Assembly (NCBI GenBank): GCA_943357285.1
Contig: CALRGJ010000004.1
Span: 33,375-97,374 of the forward strand
Origin: Candidatus Peribacteria bacterium
GTDB lineage: Bacteria > Patescibacteriota > Gracilibacteria > UBA1369 > LOWO2-01-FULL-3
Direction of reading: 5' to 3'
Length of the DNA stretch: 64,000 nucleotides
Shown: one piece after another, positions 39,443-49,260 of the stretch
Layout of the letters: the number at the start of each line of letters is the position of its first letter
Numbering within the stretch: position 1 is the first letter of the stretch
Translations under genes and position numbers: made by a program
Notes under the pieces: generated by a model
What the model was told of the DNA's origin: nothing
Databases searched by the model: none
Seen by the model: only the letters and a program-made list of their open reading frames with translations

Positions 39443-42400
39443 ATGTCTTTCGTAAATTTACATGGTCACTCTCACTATAGTTTGTTGGATGGTTTTGGAA
39501 GTCCGGCAGATATAGTGGCAAGAGCAAAGGAGCTGGGCTATCCCGGTGCGGCTTTGACTGATCACGGCGTGGGTTATGGATTAATTGAATTTTATAAGGC
39601 GGCCAAAGTAGCTGGAATAAAACCGGTGCTTGGTTGTGAGCTTTATGTAGCAAATAGAACTCGTTTTGATAAAGAGGCAAAGGTGGACGTGAAGCCTTAC
39701 CATCTGACTGTTTTGGCTGAAACAAATGAAGGTTATAGAAATCTGATTCAGTTGATTTCAAAAGCGCACCTTGAAGGTTTTTATTATAAGCCTCGAGTTG
39801 ATTATGGATTACTCAAGGCTTACAATAAGGGACTTATTGTGTTGAGTGGTTGTATTGCTGCGCATTTACCTAGAACTATTCTTTCCGGGAACGAGGAGGA
39901 GATGCACAAATTAATTGAAACTTATATTGAGATTTATGGAAAGAATAATTTTTTCTTGGAGATGCAGGATCATCCTTTGCTTGAGCAACAATGTATAGTT
40001 AATAAAAAATTAAAGGAGTTATCTAAGCAATATGGACTTGGATTAGTTGTTACTTGTGATTCTCATTATCCTAGGCCTCAGGATAGTGCTGCTCATGATA
40101 TTCTTCTTTGTATTCAGACAGGAAGTATAGTGAGTGATGAAAATAGAATGAGATATACTGGAGATTTTTCGATTAGGGACGTGAAAGAGTTACGCGAAGT
40201 TTTTAGTGATACTCCTGAGGCTATAGAGAATACTGTTAAAATCGCTGAGAGATGCAATGTTGATTTCACTTTTGGTGTGAATTTATTGCCGGCGTTCCCT
40301 ACTCCTAATGGTGAAAAGGCTGAAGATTATTTAAAGGCTCTTTGTCATGAGGGATTGAAATCTCGTTTTGAAGGTCGCAGTGTTCCTGATGCATATTGGG
40401 AGCGTCTCGCATTTGAAATGCAAACTGTTCATAGCATGGGTTTTGATACTTATTTTTTGATTGTTCATGATTTTATCAATTATGCGAAGAGTCAGAAAAT
40501 CGTGGTAGGTCCAGGAAGAGGATCTGCTGCTGGTTCTATATTGGCTTGGTCTTTAAGAATTACAGATCTGGATCCTATTGAGCATGGATTGTTTTTTGAA
40601 CGTTTCTTGAACCCCGAACGTGTGAGTATGCCGGATATTGATGTGGATTTTGCGGATACGAGAAGAGCGGAAGTTTTGGAATATGTTACTAAAAAATATG
40701 GTAGAGACAATGTTGCCCAGATTATTACTTTTGGAACAATGGCTCCGAAGGCTGCGGTAAGAGATGTAGGTCGTGCTTTAGGTTACCCTTATTCAGAGGT
40801 TGATAAACTTTCAAAAGCTATTCCAGCTCCTATTCTTGGTAAGCATGTTCCTTTGAAAACTTCTATCGTTGATAACCCTGAGATGAAGGATATTTACACG
40901 AAGGATCCACGAGCTAAGACGCTTTTGGATTATGCGATGAAGCTTGAAGGTACGGTGAGGCATGCCGGTACTCATGCCTGCGCCGTAGTTATTTCTGATC
41001 ATCCACTTACTGAGTACACACCTTTGCAATACGGTGCGAGCGGAGGAACTGAAATTGTGACTCAGTATTCGATGAAGCCTATTGAAGAACTAGGTTTGCT
41101 TAAGATGGACTTCCTGGGTCTCCGAAATTTAACTGTAATTGAAAAAACTGAAGAAATAATAAAAATTACGAAATCTGAATCTGTGGATATCAATAAGATT
41201 CCAATGGATGATTTAAAAACTTTTGAATTGCTTCAAAAAGCAGATACTACCGGTGTGTTTCAATTGGAGTCTGCTGGAATGAAGAGATATTTGAAAGAAC
41301 TAAAGCCTACAATTTTTGAGGACATAGTTGCCATGGGTGCTCTTTATAGACCTGGTCCTATGGAATGGATTCCCACTTATATTAAAGGAAAACATGATCC
41401 AGAATCTGTGCATTATTTGGATCCTTCATTTAAATCAATTTTGGCACCGACTTATGGAGTTGCTGTTTATCAGGAACAAATTTTGCAAATTGCCAGAGAT
41501 TTTGCCGGATTTTCTTTAGGTGAGGCAGATATTTTGCGTAAGGCTGTGGGTAAAAAAATTCCAGCCTTGCTTGCTAAGCAGAGAGAAAAATTCGTAGAAG
41601 GTTCAGTGAAGAATGGTCATAAATTAAAATTTGCTGAAGAAGTTTTCAAGGAGGTTATTGAGCCTTTTGCGGGTTATGGTTTTAATAAAGCTCATGCTGC
41701 TTGTTATGGTTTGATTGCTTATCAGACGGCATATTTGAAGGCTCACTACCCTATTGAGTTCATGACTGCGCTACTTTGCAGTGATGCAACCACTACAGAC
41801 AGAGTTGTGTTGGAAATCAAGGAATGTAACGAGATGGGACTGGATGTTTTGCCCCCTTCTGTGAATGAATCTTTTACTAATTTTTCTATTGTTGATAATA
41901 AGACTATTAGATTTGGGTTGCTTGCGATTAAAGGAATCGGTGAAGGTGCTATTAATGAAATTATTGTGGCGCGCGAAAAATCTGGAAAATTTAAATCTCT
42001 CGAGGATTTTGCTAAACGAGTTCCGGCTCATTTTGTTAATAAAAAAATGGTGCAAGCTTTGGCTTACAGCGGAGCTTTAAGTGAGTTCGGCGATAGAAAT
42101 CAAATTGCTGAAAATTACGAAGCTGTTTCTAAATTCGCGAAATATTCTCAGGAAGTTGAAAGTAATGGTCAGACAGACATTTTTGGTGCGATGGATGATG
42201 GTGATTCTAATAAGGATTGTAAATTGGAATTCAAGGATTTTTCAAAATCTACTAGCATGCAGTGTCTAAAGTGGGAAAAAGAATTTTTAGGGATGTATGT
42301 TACTAGTCATCCGCTTCGTGGACTCAGAAAATATATTTCAAGGAAAGGTCATTTGATTGGAACTCTTACTAAGAAACAGCTAGATAAACCTGTGAGAATT

Positions 42401-42955
42401 GTAGGATTGGTGACCGGGCTCCGAAAAATTATGACGAAAGCTGGTGGTTTTATGGCTACATTTACTATTGAAGATCCTTCGGGAAAAATTTCTGCGATAA
42501 TGTTCCCAAAGAATTTTGCTAATTTTGGAAATGAAATTGTTGAGGATCAGGTTGTGGGAGTTAATGGTCGTCTTGATAATAAACGAGGTCAATGTCAGGT
42601 GGCTTGTGATAATGCGAAGATACTTTCTCTTGATACGATGATTAAAAATGCAAAGGAGGCTGGCACCTATAATCCTGAAGATAAATCGGATATTGCGATT
42701 AGATTGATAGATGATATCTGGGCTGATAATGAAGCGGAAGCTTTGATTCATAAGTCGGCTGAGTCTTATTTGATTACAATTCCTGAAAAAGTTCCTGCTT
42801 CTAAAATGAAGTCTTTGAAGGAATTGCTTGAAGCTAATAAGGGAAATGTGACTGTAGAATTATTTCTGTCTGACGCTAAGAAAAAGATCAAATTGCCTTT
42901 TGGGGTGGATGTTTCTGACACCTTGAAACAGAGTATTGATTCCATTTTGTCATAA
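39443..42955 (+). CDS. dnaE: DNA polymerase III alpha subunit
   Basis: Replicative polymerase of the C family, 1170 residues. The N-terminal PHP domain keeps its metal ligands (HGHSHYS, LTDHG, CDSHY), so it may be catalytically active as a proofreader. The palm has PDIDVDFAD (about 395-403) with the catalytic aspartates. Also present are GPGRGSAAGS near residue 355, FNKAHAACYGLIAYQTAYLK near residue 753, helix-hairpin-helix elements, and a C-terminal OB fold (about 975-1060, starting VRIVGLVTGLRKIM). No separate epsilon subunit is in the window. Confidence 0.97.
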   Translation: MSFVNLHGHSHYSLLDGFGSPADIVARAKELGYPGAALTDHGVGYGLIEFYKAAKVAGIKPVLGCELYVANRTRFDKEAKVDVKPYHLTVLAETNEGYRNLIQLISKAHLEGFYYKPRVDYGLLKAYNKGLIVLSGCIAAHLPRTILSGNEEEMHKLIETYIEIYGKNNFFLEMQDHPLLEQQCIVNKKLKELSKQYGLGLVVTCDSHYPRPQDSAAHDILLCIQTGSIVSDENRMRYTGDFSIRDVKELREVFSDTPEAIENTVKIAERCNVDFTFGVNLLPAFPTPNGEKAEDYLKALCHEGLKSRFEGRSVPDAYWERLAFEMQTVHSMGFDTYFLIVHDFINYAKSQKIVVGPGRGSAAGSILAWSLRITDLDPIEHGLFFERFLNPERVSMPDIDVDFADTRRAEVLEYVTKKYGRDNVAQIITFGTMAPKAAVRDVGRALGYPYSEVDKLSKAIPAPILGKHVPLKTSIVDNPEMKDIYTKDPRAKTLLDYAMKLEGTVRHAGTHACAVVISDHPLTEYTPLQYGASGGTEIVTQYSMKPIEELGLLKMDFLGLRNLTVIEKTEEIIKITKSESVDINKIPMDDLKTFELLQKADTTGVFQLESAGMKRYLKELKPTIFEDIVAMGALYRPGPMEWIPTYIKGKHDPESVHYLDPSFKSILAPTYGVAVYQEQILQIARDFAGFSLGEADILRKAVGKKIPALLAKQREKFVEGSVKNGHKLKFAEEVFKEVIEPFAGYGFNKAHAACYGLIAYQTAYLKAHYPIEFMTALLCSDATTTDRVVLEIKECNEMGLDVLPPSVNESFTNFSIVDNKTIRFGLLAIKGIGEGAINEIIVAREKSGKFKSLEDFAKRVPAHFVNKKMVQALAYSGALSEFGDRNQIAENYEAVSKFAKYSQEVESNGQTDIFGAMDDGDSNKDCKLEFKDFSKSTSMQCLKWEKEFLGMYVTSHPLRGLRKYISRKGHLIGTLTKKQLDKPVRIVGLVTGLRKIMTKAGGFMATFTIEDPSGKISAIMFPKNFANFGNEIVEDQVVGVNGRLDNKRGQCQVACDNAKILSLDTMIKNAKEAGTYNPEDKSDIAIRLIDDIWADNEAEALIHKSAESYLITIPEKVPASKMKSLKELLEANKGNVTVELFLSDAKKKIKLPFGVDVSDTLKQSIDSILS

Positions 42956-42968
42956 CTTAAGATTTCTG

Positions 42969-42997
42969 TTGATAATTAAAGCTTTCTTCTCTAAGAT
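42969..42997 (+). promoter_or_regulatory. promoter of aspS
   Basis: TTGATA (42969-42974), a 17-bp spacer and TAAGAT (42992-42997), ending 26 bases before the ATG. Confidence 0.5.
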
Positions 42998-43023
42998 TAG
43001 GATGTTTTATTTTAACAAATTTT

Positions 43024-44790
43024 ATGTATAGAACATGTACCTGTAATGATGTTTCGAAGAAGGATATTGGAAATGAGGTAACTCTTTGTGGTTGGGTGAA
43101 TCGTCGCCGTGATCATGGTGGTGTTATTTTTATTGATTTACGTGATCGTTATGGAATAACTCAAATCGTTTCCGATCCGGAAAATTTTAAGGCTGCTCAT
43201 GATGCGATGAATGATGTGCGTTCTGAGTTTGTTCTTCAAGTGACTGGAAAAGTACGAGCTAGACCTGATGGTCAGGCTAATTCAAATCACGCGACTGGAG
43301 AGGTAGAAGTTTTCGTTACAGAATTGAAAGTTTTGAATACATCAAAGACTACTCCTTTTGAAATTGATCAGGATAAGGAAGTTGGTGAAGATATGAGATT
43401 GAAATATAGATACCTAGATTTGCGCAGAAATAAGCTAAAAAATAACATTATTCTTCGTCACAAAATTATTAAATATATTCGTGACTTTTTGGATGGTGAG
43501 AATTTTGTAGAGGTTGAAACTCCAATTCTGATTAAAGGAACTCCGGAAGGAAGCCGTGAGTATTTAGTTCCTTCACGTTTGTATCCTGGAACTTTTTATG
43601 TTCTTCCACAATCTCCTCAGCAGTTGAAACAGCTTTTGATGGTTGCGGGATTTGATAGGTATTTCCAGATTGCCAGATGTTTTAGGGATGAGGATCAGCG
43701 TGGAGACAGACAGCCGGAATTTACTCAGCTAGATATGGAAATGTCTTTCATCGATATGGAGGATATTATGAAAGTGAATGAGAGTTTGATGATTGATGTG
43801 ATTAAGAAATTTGCCGTAGATAAGAAAATTATGAAGTTGCCTTTTCCTGTTCTGACTTACGATGAGGCGATGAATAAATACGGTAGCGATAAGCCGGATA
43901 TTCGCTTTGATATGCCAATGGTGGACGTGAGTGATATTGCCGGAAAGTGTGAATTCTCAGTCTTCAAATCTGCTGTAGAAGGTGGTGGCGTGGTGAAAGC
44001 TTTGAAAGTAGATGGCGGTGCTAAATTTACTCGTCGTGAAATTGATGAATTTACAGAAATTGCGAAAATTTATAGAGCTAAAGGTTTAGCTTATATAGTT
44101 GTGGAAGAAGGCAATCTGAAATCCCCTATTGTTAAGTACTTTAAAGAGGATGAATTAAAAGAATTGATGAAGAGAGTTGATGCGAAAGTTGGAGATATAG
44201 TTTTCTTTGCTGCTGATAAATTTAAAGTGGCTTGTGAATCACTTGGTCATGTTCGTTTGTCTATCGGTTCTAAAATGGGACTTATGGATCCTAATCTTTT
44301 TGCCTTCTGCTGGGTAATTGATTTTCCAATGTTTGAGGTTGATGATGAGACTGGTGCAGTAGGTGCTGTGCATCACCCTTTTACTGCTCCAAAGCATGAG
44401 AAGGATTTAGATAAGAATCCTGAACTTTCTATAGCTAAGGCTTATGATATCGTTTTGAATGGAACAGAAGTTGGTGGTGGTTCCATTAGAATCCATGATA
44501 GGAAGGTGCAGGCAAGAATTTTTGAAATTCTCGGAATTTCTGATGAAGATGCTGAACACCGTTTTGGCCATATGCTTGAGGCTTTCCAGTTTGGAGCACC
44601 TCCACATGGTGGTATTGCTTGGGGTCTTGATCGTTTAGTGATGATTATCGCGAATGAACCTAATATTCGTGAAGTAATTGCTTTCCCTAAGGATTCAAAG
44701 GCTAAGGATTTGATGCTTGGAGCTCCTTCGGAAATGCCACAAGCGCAGCTGGAGGAATTGAGTGTTAAAATTGATATAAAGAAGAAATAA
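43024..44790 (+). CDS. aspS: aspartyl-tRNA synthetase
   Basis: Bacterial-type class II AspRS, 588 residues, including the GAD insertion (about 285-415). The OB-fold anticodon domain is N-terminal (VTLCGWVNRRRDHGG). Motif 2 is FRDEDQRGDRQPEFTQLD (about 219-236) and motif 3 has GIAWGLDRLVM. Whether it also charges tRNA-Asn cannot be told from what I see. It precedes VirD4-like paralog B in the same direction, but that gene has its own promoter. Confidence 0.97.
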   Translation: MYRTCTCNDVSKKDIGNEVTLCGWVNRRRDHGGVIFIDLRDRYGITQIVSDPENFKAAHDAMNDVRSEFVLQVTGKVRARPDGQANSNHATGEVEVFVTELKVLNTSKTTPFEIDQDKEVGEDMRLKYRYLDLRRNKLKNNIILRHKIIKYIRDFLDGENFVEVETPILIKGTPEGSREYLVPSRLYPGTFYVLPQSPQQLKQLLMVAGFDRYFQIARCFRDEDQRGDRQPEFTQLDMEMSFIDMEDIMKVNESLMIDVIKKFAVDKKIMKLPFPVLTYDEAMNKYGSDKPDIRFDMPMVDVSDIAGKCEFSVFKSAVEGGGVVKALKVDGGAKFTRREIDEFTEIAKIYRAKGLAYIVVEEGNLKSPIVKYFKEDELKELMKRVDAKVGDIVFFAADKFKVACESLGHVRLSIGSKMGLMDPNLFAFCWVIDFPMFEVDDETGAVGAVHHPFTAPKHEKDLDKNPELSIAKAYDIVLNGTEVGGGSIRIHDRKVQARIFEILGISDEDAEHRFGHMLEAFQFGAPPHGGIAWGLDRLVMIIANEPNIREVIAFPKDSKAKDLMLGAPSEMPQAQLEELSVKIDIKKK

Positions 44791-44799
44791 TGGTATAAT
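44771..44799 (+). promoter_or_regulatory. extended -10 promoter of VirD4-like paralog B
   Basis: TTGATA (44771-44776), a 17-bp spacer and TATAAT (44794-44799) preceded by TGG, ending 21 bases before the ATG. It overlaps the end of aspS. Confidence 0.6.
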
Positions 44800-44820
44800 T
44801 TACTGATTTAATTACTATAA

Positions 44821-47295
44821 ATGCCTAGTTGGATCCTTATTGTTTTGTTGATTATCGTAGTCTCCGCTCTTATCGCGGCGATTGTGACGTATGTTCGTTA
44901 TAGAAAGAATATTGAAAGATCCTTTAATATGGTATTTCTTGATATTCGCGTACCTAAAAAAGAGTCTAAGGATGATAGAGAGGTTGAAGGTGAGCAATAT
45001 TCTACTCAGAAGGACTTTAAGGAAATTGCTTGTGGAATTATGACTCAATTTTTCGAGGCTCTTCACAGTATTTACATCAAGGAATGGTATAATGTTTTCA
45101 CTTCTCAAGAATTTTTATCTTTTGAATATGCCGTACTTGATTCTCAAGTGCATTTTTTCATTGTTTGTCCTCGTGATTTACTTCCTATTATTGAGAAGCA
45201 GTTAACTTCTTTCTACCCTGAGGCTTACATAGAACAGGTTGAAGATTATAATATTTTCCAACCTGATAGTGAGGTGGCGGCTTGTTATATAGTTCCTCAT
45301 AAAGAGTATTACTATCCTATCAGAACTTTTTCTAGAATGAATGCTGATCCTATTAATGCGATCATTAACTCTCTTTCTAAAATTAGACCTGACGAAGGCG
45401 CTGCTGTGCAGATAATGGTTCGTCCTTTGAAGGATGGCTGGCAGGAAGAAGGACGTATGATGGCTAGTGATATTTTTCAGAACAAAAAGGAGCATCATTT
45501 TCAATGGTGGAATCCTATAAGCTGGTTTGCTATGTTGTTTGAGCTTCTTTTTCATGGTGAAAAAGGTGTTCTTAATTTAGATAAAGATGGTGCATCCACT
45601 CGTACTACTCCAATCACTGATGAAGAGGTAAAAGCAATGGAGGAGAAAAATTCTCGTTCTGGTTTCCAGACGGTAATAAGATTGGTGGCTGCGGGAAAAA
45701 CCAAGCATGATGCTCATGTGAATTTGATTTCTATGAGGGGTGCTTTTAATCAATATGGTACTAAACATGGCAATGAGCTTACTTATACTCATTGGCACAA
45801 TACAAAGCCTTTAATTACTAATTATATTTTCCGTAATTTCAGAAGAGGTTTTAATCAATGGATTACGAGAAACAAGATGGTTCTTTCATCTGAAGAACTT
45901 GCCAGTATTTTCCATGTTCCCAATATTCGTTTCAATAAATATCCATCAATTGCTTGGCAGAATTTCAAGATTGCTCCCCCACCGGCCAATATTCCAAAAG
46001 AAGGAATTTTGCTTGGACATAATATTTATCGCGGTGAGAAAATTGAGATTCGCATGAAGCGTGAAGATAGGTTCCGTCACTTCTACGTAATTGGACAAAC
46101 TGGTACTGGTAAATCATCCGTTTTACAGGTAATGATTCGCCAGGACTTACGAAATGGAGATGGTCTATGTGTAATTGATCCCCATGGTTCTTTGATTGAA
46201 GATGTTCTACCTTTTATTCCTCGTCATCGCGCTGATGATGTAATTTATTTCAATCCTAGTGATATGGAGAGACCTCTAGGTATGAATTTGCTTGAAGGAG
46301 ATACTTGGGAGGAAAAGGAGCTTGTAGCTCTCGATGCGATGAACATCATGATTAAGTTATTTGATGAAGAAACTTTTGGTCCACGTATTCAGGATTACTT
46401 CCGTAATGGTTGTCTTACTCTTATGTCAGATCCTGCAGGTGGTTCTCTTACTGATATCGTGCGTTTGTTTACGGATGATGATTTTGCCAAAGTGAAGAGA
46501 CAGCATGTTACTAACCCTATCGTAGCTTCATTCTGGGATCATCAGATGGCTAAGACTGGTGCTCGTGAAAAACAAGAAATGATTCCTTATTTTGCTGCTA
46601 AGTTTGGTCAGTTCGTTACTAACACAATGATGAGAAATATCATTGGTCAGACTAAGTCTGCTTTTGATATTAGCAAAGCAATGCAGAGTGGAAAGATTCT
46701 TCTAATGAACCTTTCGAAAGGTTCCGTGGGTGAAATCAACTCTAAGCTTCTTGGTCTTATTATCGTACAGAAGATACAGATGGCGGCACTGCGCCGTGAA
46801 AAGATTCCTAAACATGAACGTCGTGACTTCTTCCTATATATCGATGAGTTCCAAAACTACGTTACGGATAGTATTGAAAGTATTTTGTCTGAGGCCAGAA
46901 AGTATCGTCTCAGTCTTAATATTGCCCATCAGTATTTGGCTCAGATTAATGACGAAAAGAAGAAAGGTACTAATTTGAAGAATGCTGTTTTTGGTAACGT
47001 TGGTTCTATGATGTGTTACAAGATTGGTGCTCAAGATGCTGAAGAAATGGCAAAAGAGATGAAACCGGTGTTCAGTGACCAGGATCTTATTAATATCGAT
47101 AAATTTAAGGCTGTAATGAAGCTTTCTATCGACACACAGCCTAGTAGACCATTCAGTATCATTCCTTGTAATCCATACACTGAGGAAGGAGATAAAGAGG
47201 CTGCAGAGGCATACAAGCAGTTATCAAGATTGAAGTATGGACGTGATAGAGACTTCGTAGATCGTGAAATATTGAAGAGAATTGGTGTAAGTTAG
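44821..47295 (+). CDS. VirD4/TraG-like membrane-anchored ATPase (paralog B)
   Basis: An 824-residue protein with an N-terminal transmembrane helix (about 4-24), a family-specific middle region, and a motor domain with Walker A GQTGTGKSSVL (about 422-432) and Walker B FFLYIDEFQNY (about 666-676). It matches the protein at 23914-26661 domain by domain but lacks its Ala/Pro/Gln tail. Two such motors with no relaxase or VirB channel genes suggest a lineage-specific translocation or DNA-uptake role rather than plasmid conjugation (inference). A terminator follows. Confidence 0.85.
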   Translation: MPSWILIVLLIIVVSALIAAIVTYVRYRKNIERSFNMVFLDIRVPKKESKDDREVEGEQYSTQKDFKEIACGIMTQFFEALHSIYIKEWYNVFTSQEFLSFEYAVLDSQVHFFIVCPRDLLPIIEKQLTSFYPEAYIEQVEDYNIFQPDSEVAACYIVPHKEYYYPIRTFSRMNADPINAIINSLSKIRPDEGAAVQIMVRPLKDGWQEEGRMMASDIFQNKKEHHFQWWNPISWFAMLFELLFHGEKGVLNLDKDGASTRTTPITDEEVKAMEEKNSRSGFQTVIRLVAAGKTKHDAHVNLISMRGAFNQYGTKHGNELTYTHWHNTKPLITNYIFRNFRRGFNQWITRNKMVLSSEELASIFHVPNIRFNKYPSIAWQNFKIAPPPANIPKEGILLGHNIYRGEKIEIRMKREDRFRHFYVIGQTGTGKSSVLQVMIRQDLRNGDGLCVIDPHGSLIEDVLPFIPRHRADDVIYFNPSDMERPLGMNLLEGDTWEEKELVALDAMNIMIKLFDEETFGPRIQDYFRNGCLTLMSDPAGGSLTDIVRLFTDDDFAKVKRQHVTNPIVASFWDHQMAKTGAREKQEMIPYFAAKFGQFVTNTMMRNIIGQTKSAFDISKAMQSGKILLMNLSKGSVGEINSKLLGLIIVQKIQMAALRREKIPKHERRDFFLYIDEFQNYVTDSIESILSEARKYRLSLNIAHQYLAQINDEKKKGTNLKNAVFGNVGSMMCYKIGAQDAEEMAKEMKPVFSDQDLINIDKFKAVMKLSIDTQPSRPFSIIPCNPYTEEGDKEAAEAYKQLSRLKYGRDRDFVDREILKRIGVS

Positions 47296-47330
47296 TGGTT
47301 TTTACTACACAATATTTACAACTATGTGAC

Positions 47331-47360
47331 AAGGGCTTCTTGGGAAGGAGGCCTTTTTTT
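47331..47360 (+). terminator. intrinsic terminator
   Basis: Stem AAGGGCTTCTT/AAGGAGGCCTT with one G-G mismatch, loop GGG and seven T residues. It is 35 bases after the VirD4-like gene. Confidence 0.85.
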
Positions 47361-47361
47361 G

Positions 47362-47370
47362 TGGTATAAT
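47362..47370 (+). promoter_or_regulatory. extended -10 promoter of the 3D-domain gene
   Basis: TGGTATAAT begins 2 bases after the terminator T run. No -35 at 17 bp is recognisable because that position lies in the terminator stem. It is 34 bases before the ATG. Confidence 0.5.
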
Positions 47371-47404
47371 GTAAAGATTTAAAAAAATCAAAACAAATAA
47401 AAAA

Positions 47405-48712
47405 ATGAAAAAAACAAAAATAAAAACAGGTTTTCGAAATCTTTTGGTTTTGGACTTTATTTTACTTTTTGCGGTATTCTTTATCTTTAAGCCATTTGAT
47501 GTGGCTTTTAGTGATAAGGCGTTTGCCGATCAGTTAAATGGAACGGATGCCAGCGGTGAAAGTGCTGAATCAAAGGAGTTTCCTTATTTGAAAACTTTTA
47601 TTATTTCGGCTTACTATTCCCCTTTGCCATGTCAGCAGCGTTATTACACCGGAAGTTATGAAAGTGAGAAAAGACTGAATGGTAATGGTACCAATGGTGC
47701 TGATGGTAAAGAAGTTTATCCTGGAATGATTGCTGCTCCTAAGACTTATTCTTTTGGAACAAAAATGGATATTCCCGGAATTGGTATAGTGGCGGTTCAT
47801 GATAGAGGTGGTGCGATTGTTTCCACTGATGCCGGAAGATTTGCTTACGATCGTTTGGATGTTTGGATGGGTTATGGTGATAAAGGTTTGGAAAGAGCTT
47901 TGAATTGGGGTAAGAGAACTATTGATGTTCAAGTTTATGGTGTGAATGATGCTATATCTGAGCAAGTTACTCTAGGTGATTACGTTGCTAGTGAATCTAT
48001 TCCAAATGATTGTAGTCAGGTGGTAACAGCTGCTGCTACGATTGAGGAAAAACCTGAAAGTAAGCCTGCTGACAAACCAGTAGTGGCTCAAGCTGTGGTA
48101 AAAAAAGTAACTCCTAAATCAGTGGTACAGGAAAAAACTATAGATTTTTTGGTTGCTGATTTAAAGCCTGGGGATAAAGGTGAGGATGTAAGTTCTTTAC
48201 AAAAAGAGTTGAAAAAAATGAATCTTTTTAGAACTGATATTTCTGGATTCTATGGTGATACAACCAAGCATGCAGTTTTCAAGTTTCAGCAAATTCAAGG
48301 TTTGGTTATGGATGAGAACTCAGAATTTGCCGGAGTTTTTGGACCTAAAACAAGAAAAAATTTGAATAAATTGGTAGCTGCAAGCAGTTATAATGAGACT
48401 AGAGTGGCAGCTGCAACTGATACTTATCAGAAAACTATGGTTGCAAGTATAGAATCAGATAAACCAAAAAGAACTTTGATTTCTGTACAATTGAGATATG
48501 GAATGAGAGGGCCTGAAGTTGAAGCCCTTCAGAAATTCTTGAAGGATAAAGGTTATATTGATGGAAATTTGATCACTCAATATTACGGTCCAGTGACCCA
48601 AAATGCAGTAACAGAATTCCAAAAAGCTAATAAGCTAATTAGCGATCCTAGTGATACTGGAGCCGGATACGTAGGCCCTGCAACATTGGAATTGATCAAT
48701 ACTCTTTCCTAG
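47405..48712 (+). CDS. secreted 3D-domain / peptidoglycan-binding protein
   Basis: A 435-residue exported protein: N-terminal signal anchor (about 12-30), a 3D (RlpA/DPBB-like) domain at about 55-190 with HDRGGAIV and DRLDVWMGYGDKGLERAL, a Pro/Lys/Val linker, then two PG_binding_1 domains (about 255-315 starting LKPGDKGEDVSSLQKELK, and about 360-432 with LRYGMRGPEVEALQKFLK). 3D domains occur in lytic transglycosylases and stationary-phase wall proteins. The protein probably binds and perhaps cleaves wall peptidoglycan. It is a single-gene unit. Confidence 0.87.
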   Translation: MKKTKIKTGFRNLLVLDFILLFAVFFIFKPFDVAFSDKAFADQLNGTDASGESAESKEFPYLKTFIISAYYSPLPCQQRYYTGSYESEKRLNGNGTNGADGKEVYPGMIAAPKTYSFGTKMDIPGIGIVAVHDRGGAIVSTDAGRFAYDRLDVWMGYGDKGLERALNWGKRTIDVQVYGVNDAISEQVTLGDYVASESIPNDCSQVVTAAATIEEKPESKPADKPVVAQAVVKKVTPKSVVQEKTIDFLVADLKPGDKGEDVSSLQKELKKMNLFRTDISGFYGDTTKHAVFKFQQIQGLVMDENSEFAGVFGPKTRKNLNKLVAASSYNETRVAAATDTYQKTMVASIESDKPKRTLISVQLRYGMRGPEVEALQKFLKDKGYIDGNLITQYYGPVTQNAVTEFQKANKLISDPSDTGAGYVGPATLELINTLS

Positions 48713-48778
48713 TGTCTCTCTTTTGCGATGATATGTTTTGGCACATGAAATTCCCGGTGGATTTCTTTAATGTCTTTT

Positions 48779-49219
48779 TTATTCATGATGAACAGTAATT
48801 TCTCTAGATTCTTCGTCTAAATATTTGAAATTTATTTGAGTTTTTTTGCCGTGTGATAAATGACCTTCCAGTTTATCGGCCCACTCAATCACGACTATGT
48901 TTTTTTTATTATCGAGTATTTCCTGTATTTCTTCCACGAGAAGCTCATCCACGTTATCAAGTCTGTACAAATCTATGTGGTAAATCTTGGTCTTTGGGTG
49001 TTTGTATTCTCTGACGTAAGTGTAAGTTGGACTCTTTACGCTAAAATTATCTATGCCAAGTTCTTTCATAAAACCCTTGGTAAAAGTGGTTTTTCCGGAG
49101 CCTAGATCTCCGAAGAGGCAGATTAGACCTCCCTTTTGATTATTTTTGGCTATCGTAGCTGCTAATTTTGCTGTTTCTTCAGGGCTTTTTGAGACCATTG
49201 TATGATTGCTTTTAGGCAT
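48779..49219 (-). CDS. tsaE: tRNA t6A synthesis ATPase TsaE
   Basis: TsaE (YjeE) is the ATPase that supports TsaB/TsaD in making threonylcarbamoyladenosine at position 37 of ANN-decoding tRNAs. Walker A is GDLGSGKTTFTKG (about 37-49), and the downstream SPTYTYVREY and YHIDLYRLDNVDELL blocks are typical. The length of 146 residues is normal. The ATG at 49219 or one 7 codons later could be the start. It is divergent from the M23-SLH gene. Confidence 0.95.
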   Translation of the reverse strand: MPKSNHTMVSKSPEETAKLAATIAKNNQKGGLICLFGDLGSGKTTFTKGFMKELGIDNFSVKSPTYTYVREYKHPKTKIYHIDLYRLDNVDELLVEEIQEILDNKKNIVVIEWADKLEGHLSHGKKTQINFKYLDEESREITVHHE

Positions 49220-49234
49220 GAAATTTGATATAAT
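49206..49234 (+). promoter_or_regulatory. extended -10 promoter of the M23-SLH gene
   Basis: TTGCTT (49206-49211), a 17-bp spacer and TATAAT (49229-49234) preceded by TGA, ending 26 bases before the ATG. The leader is almost pure A with AAAACAAAAACAA. It overlaps the start of tsaE on the other strand. Confidence 0.6.
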
Positions 49235-49260
49235 ATTAGAATAAATAAAAACAAAAACAA

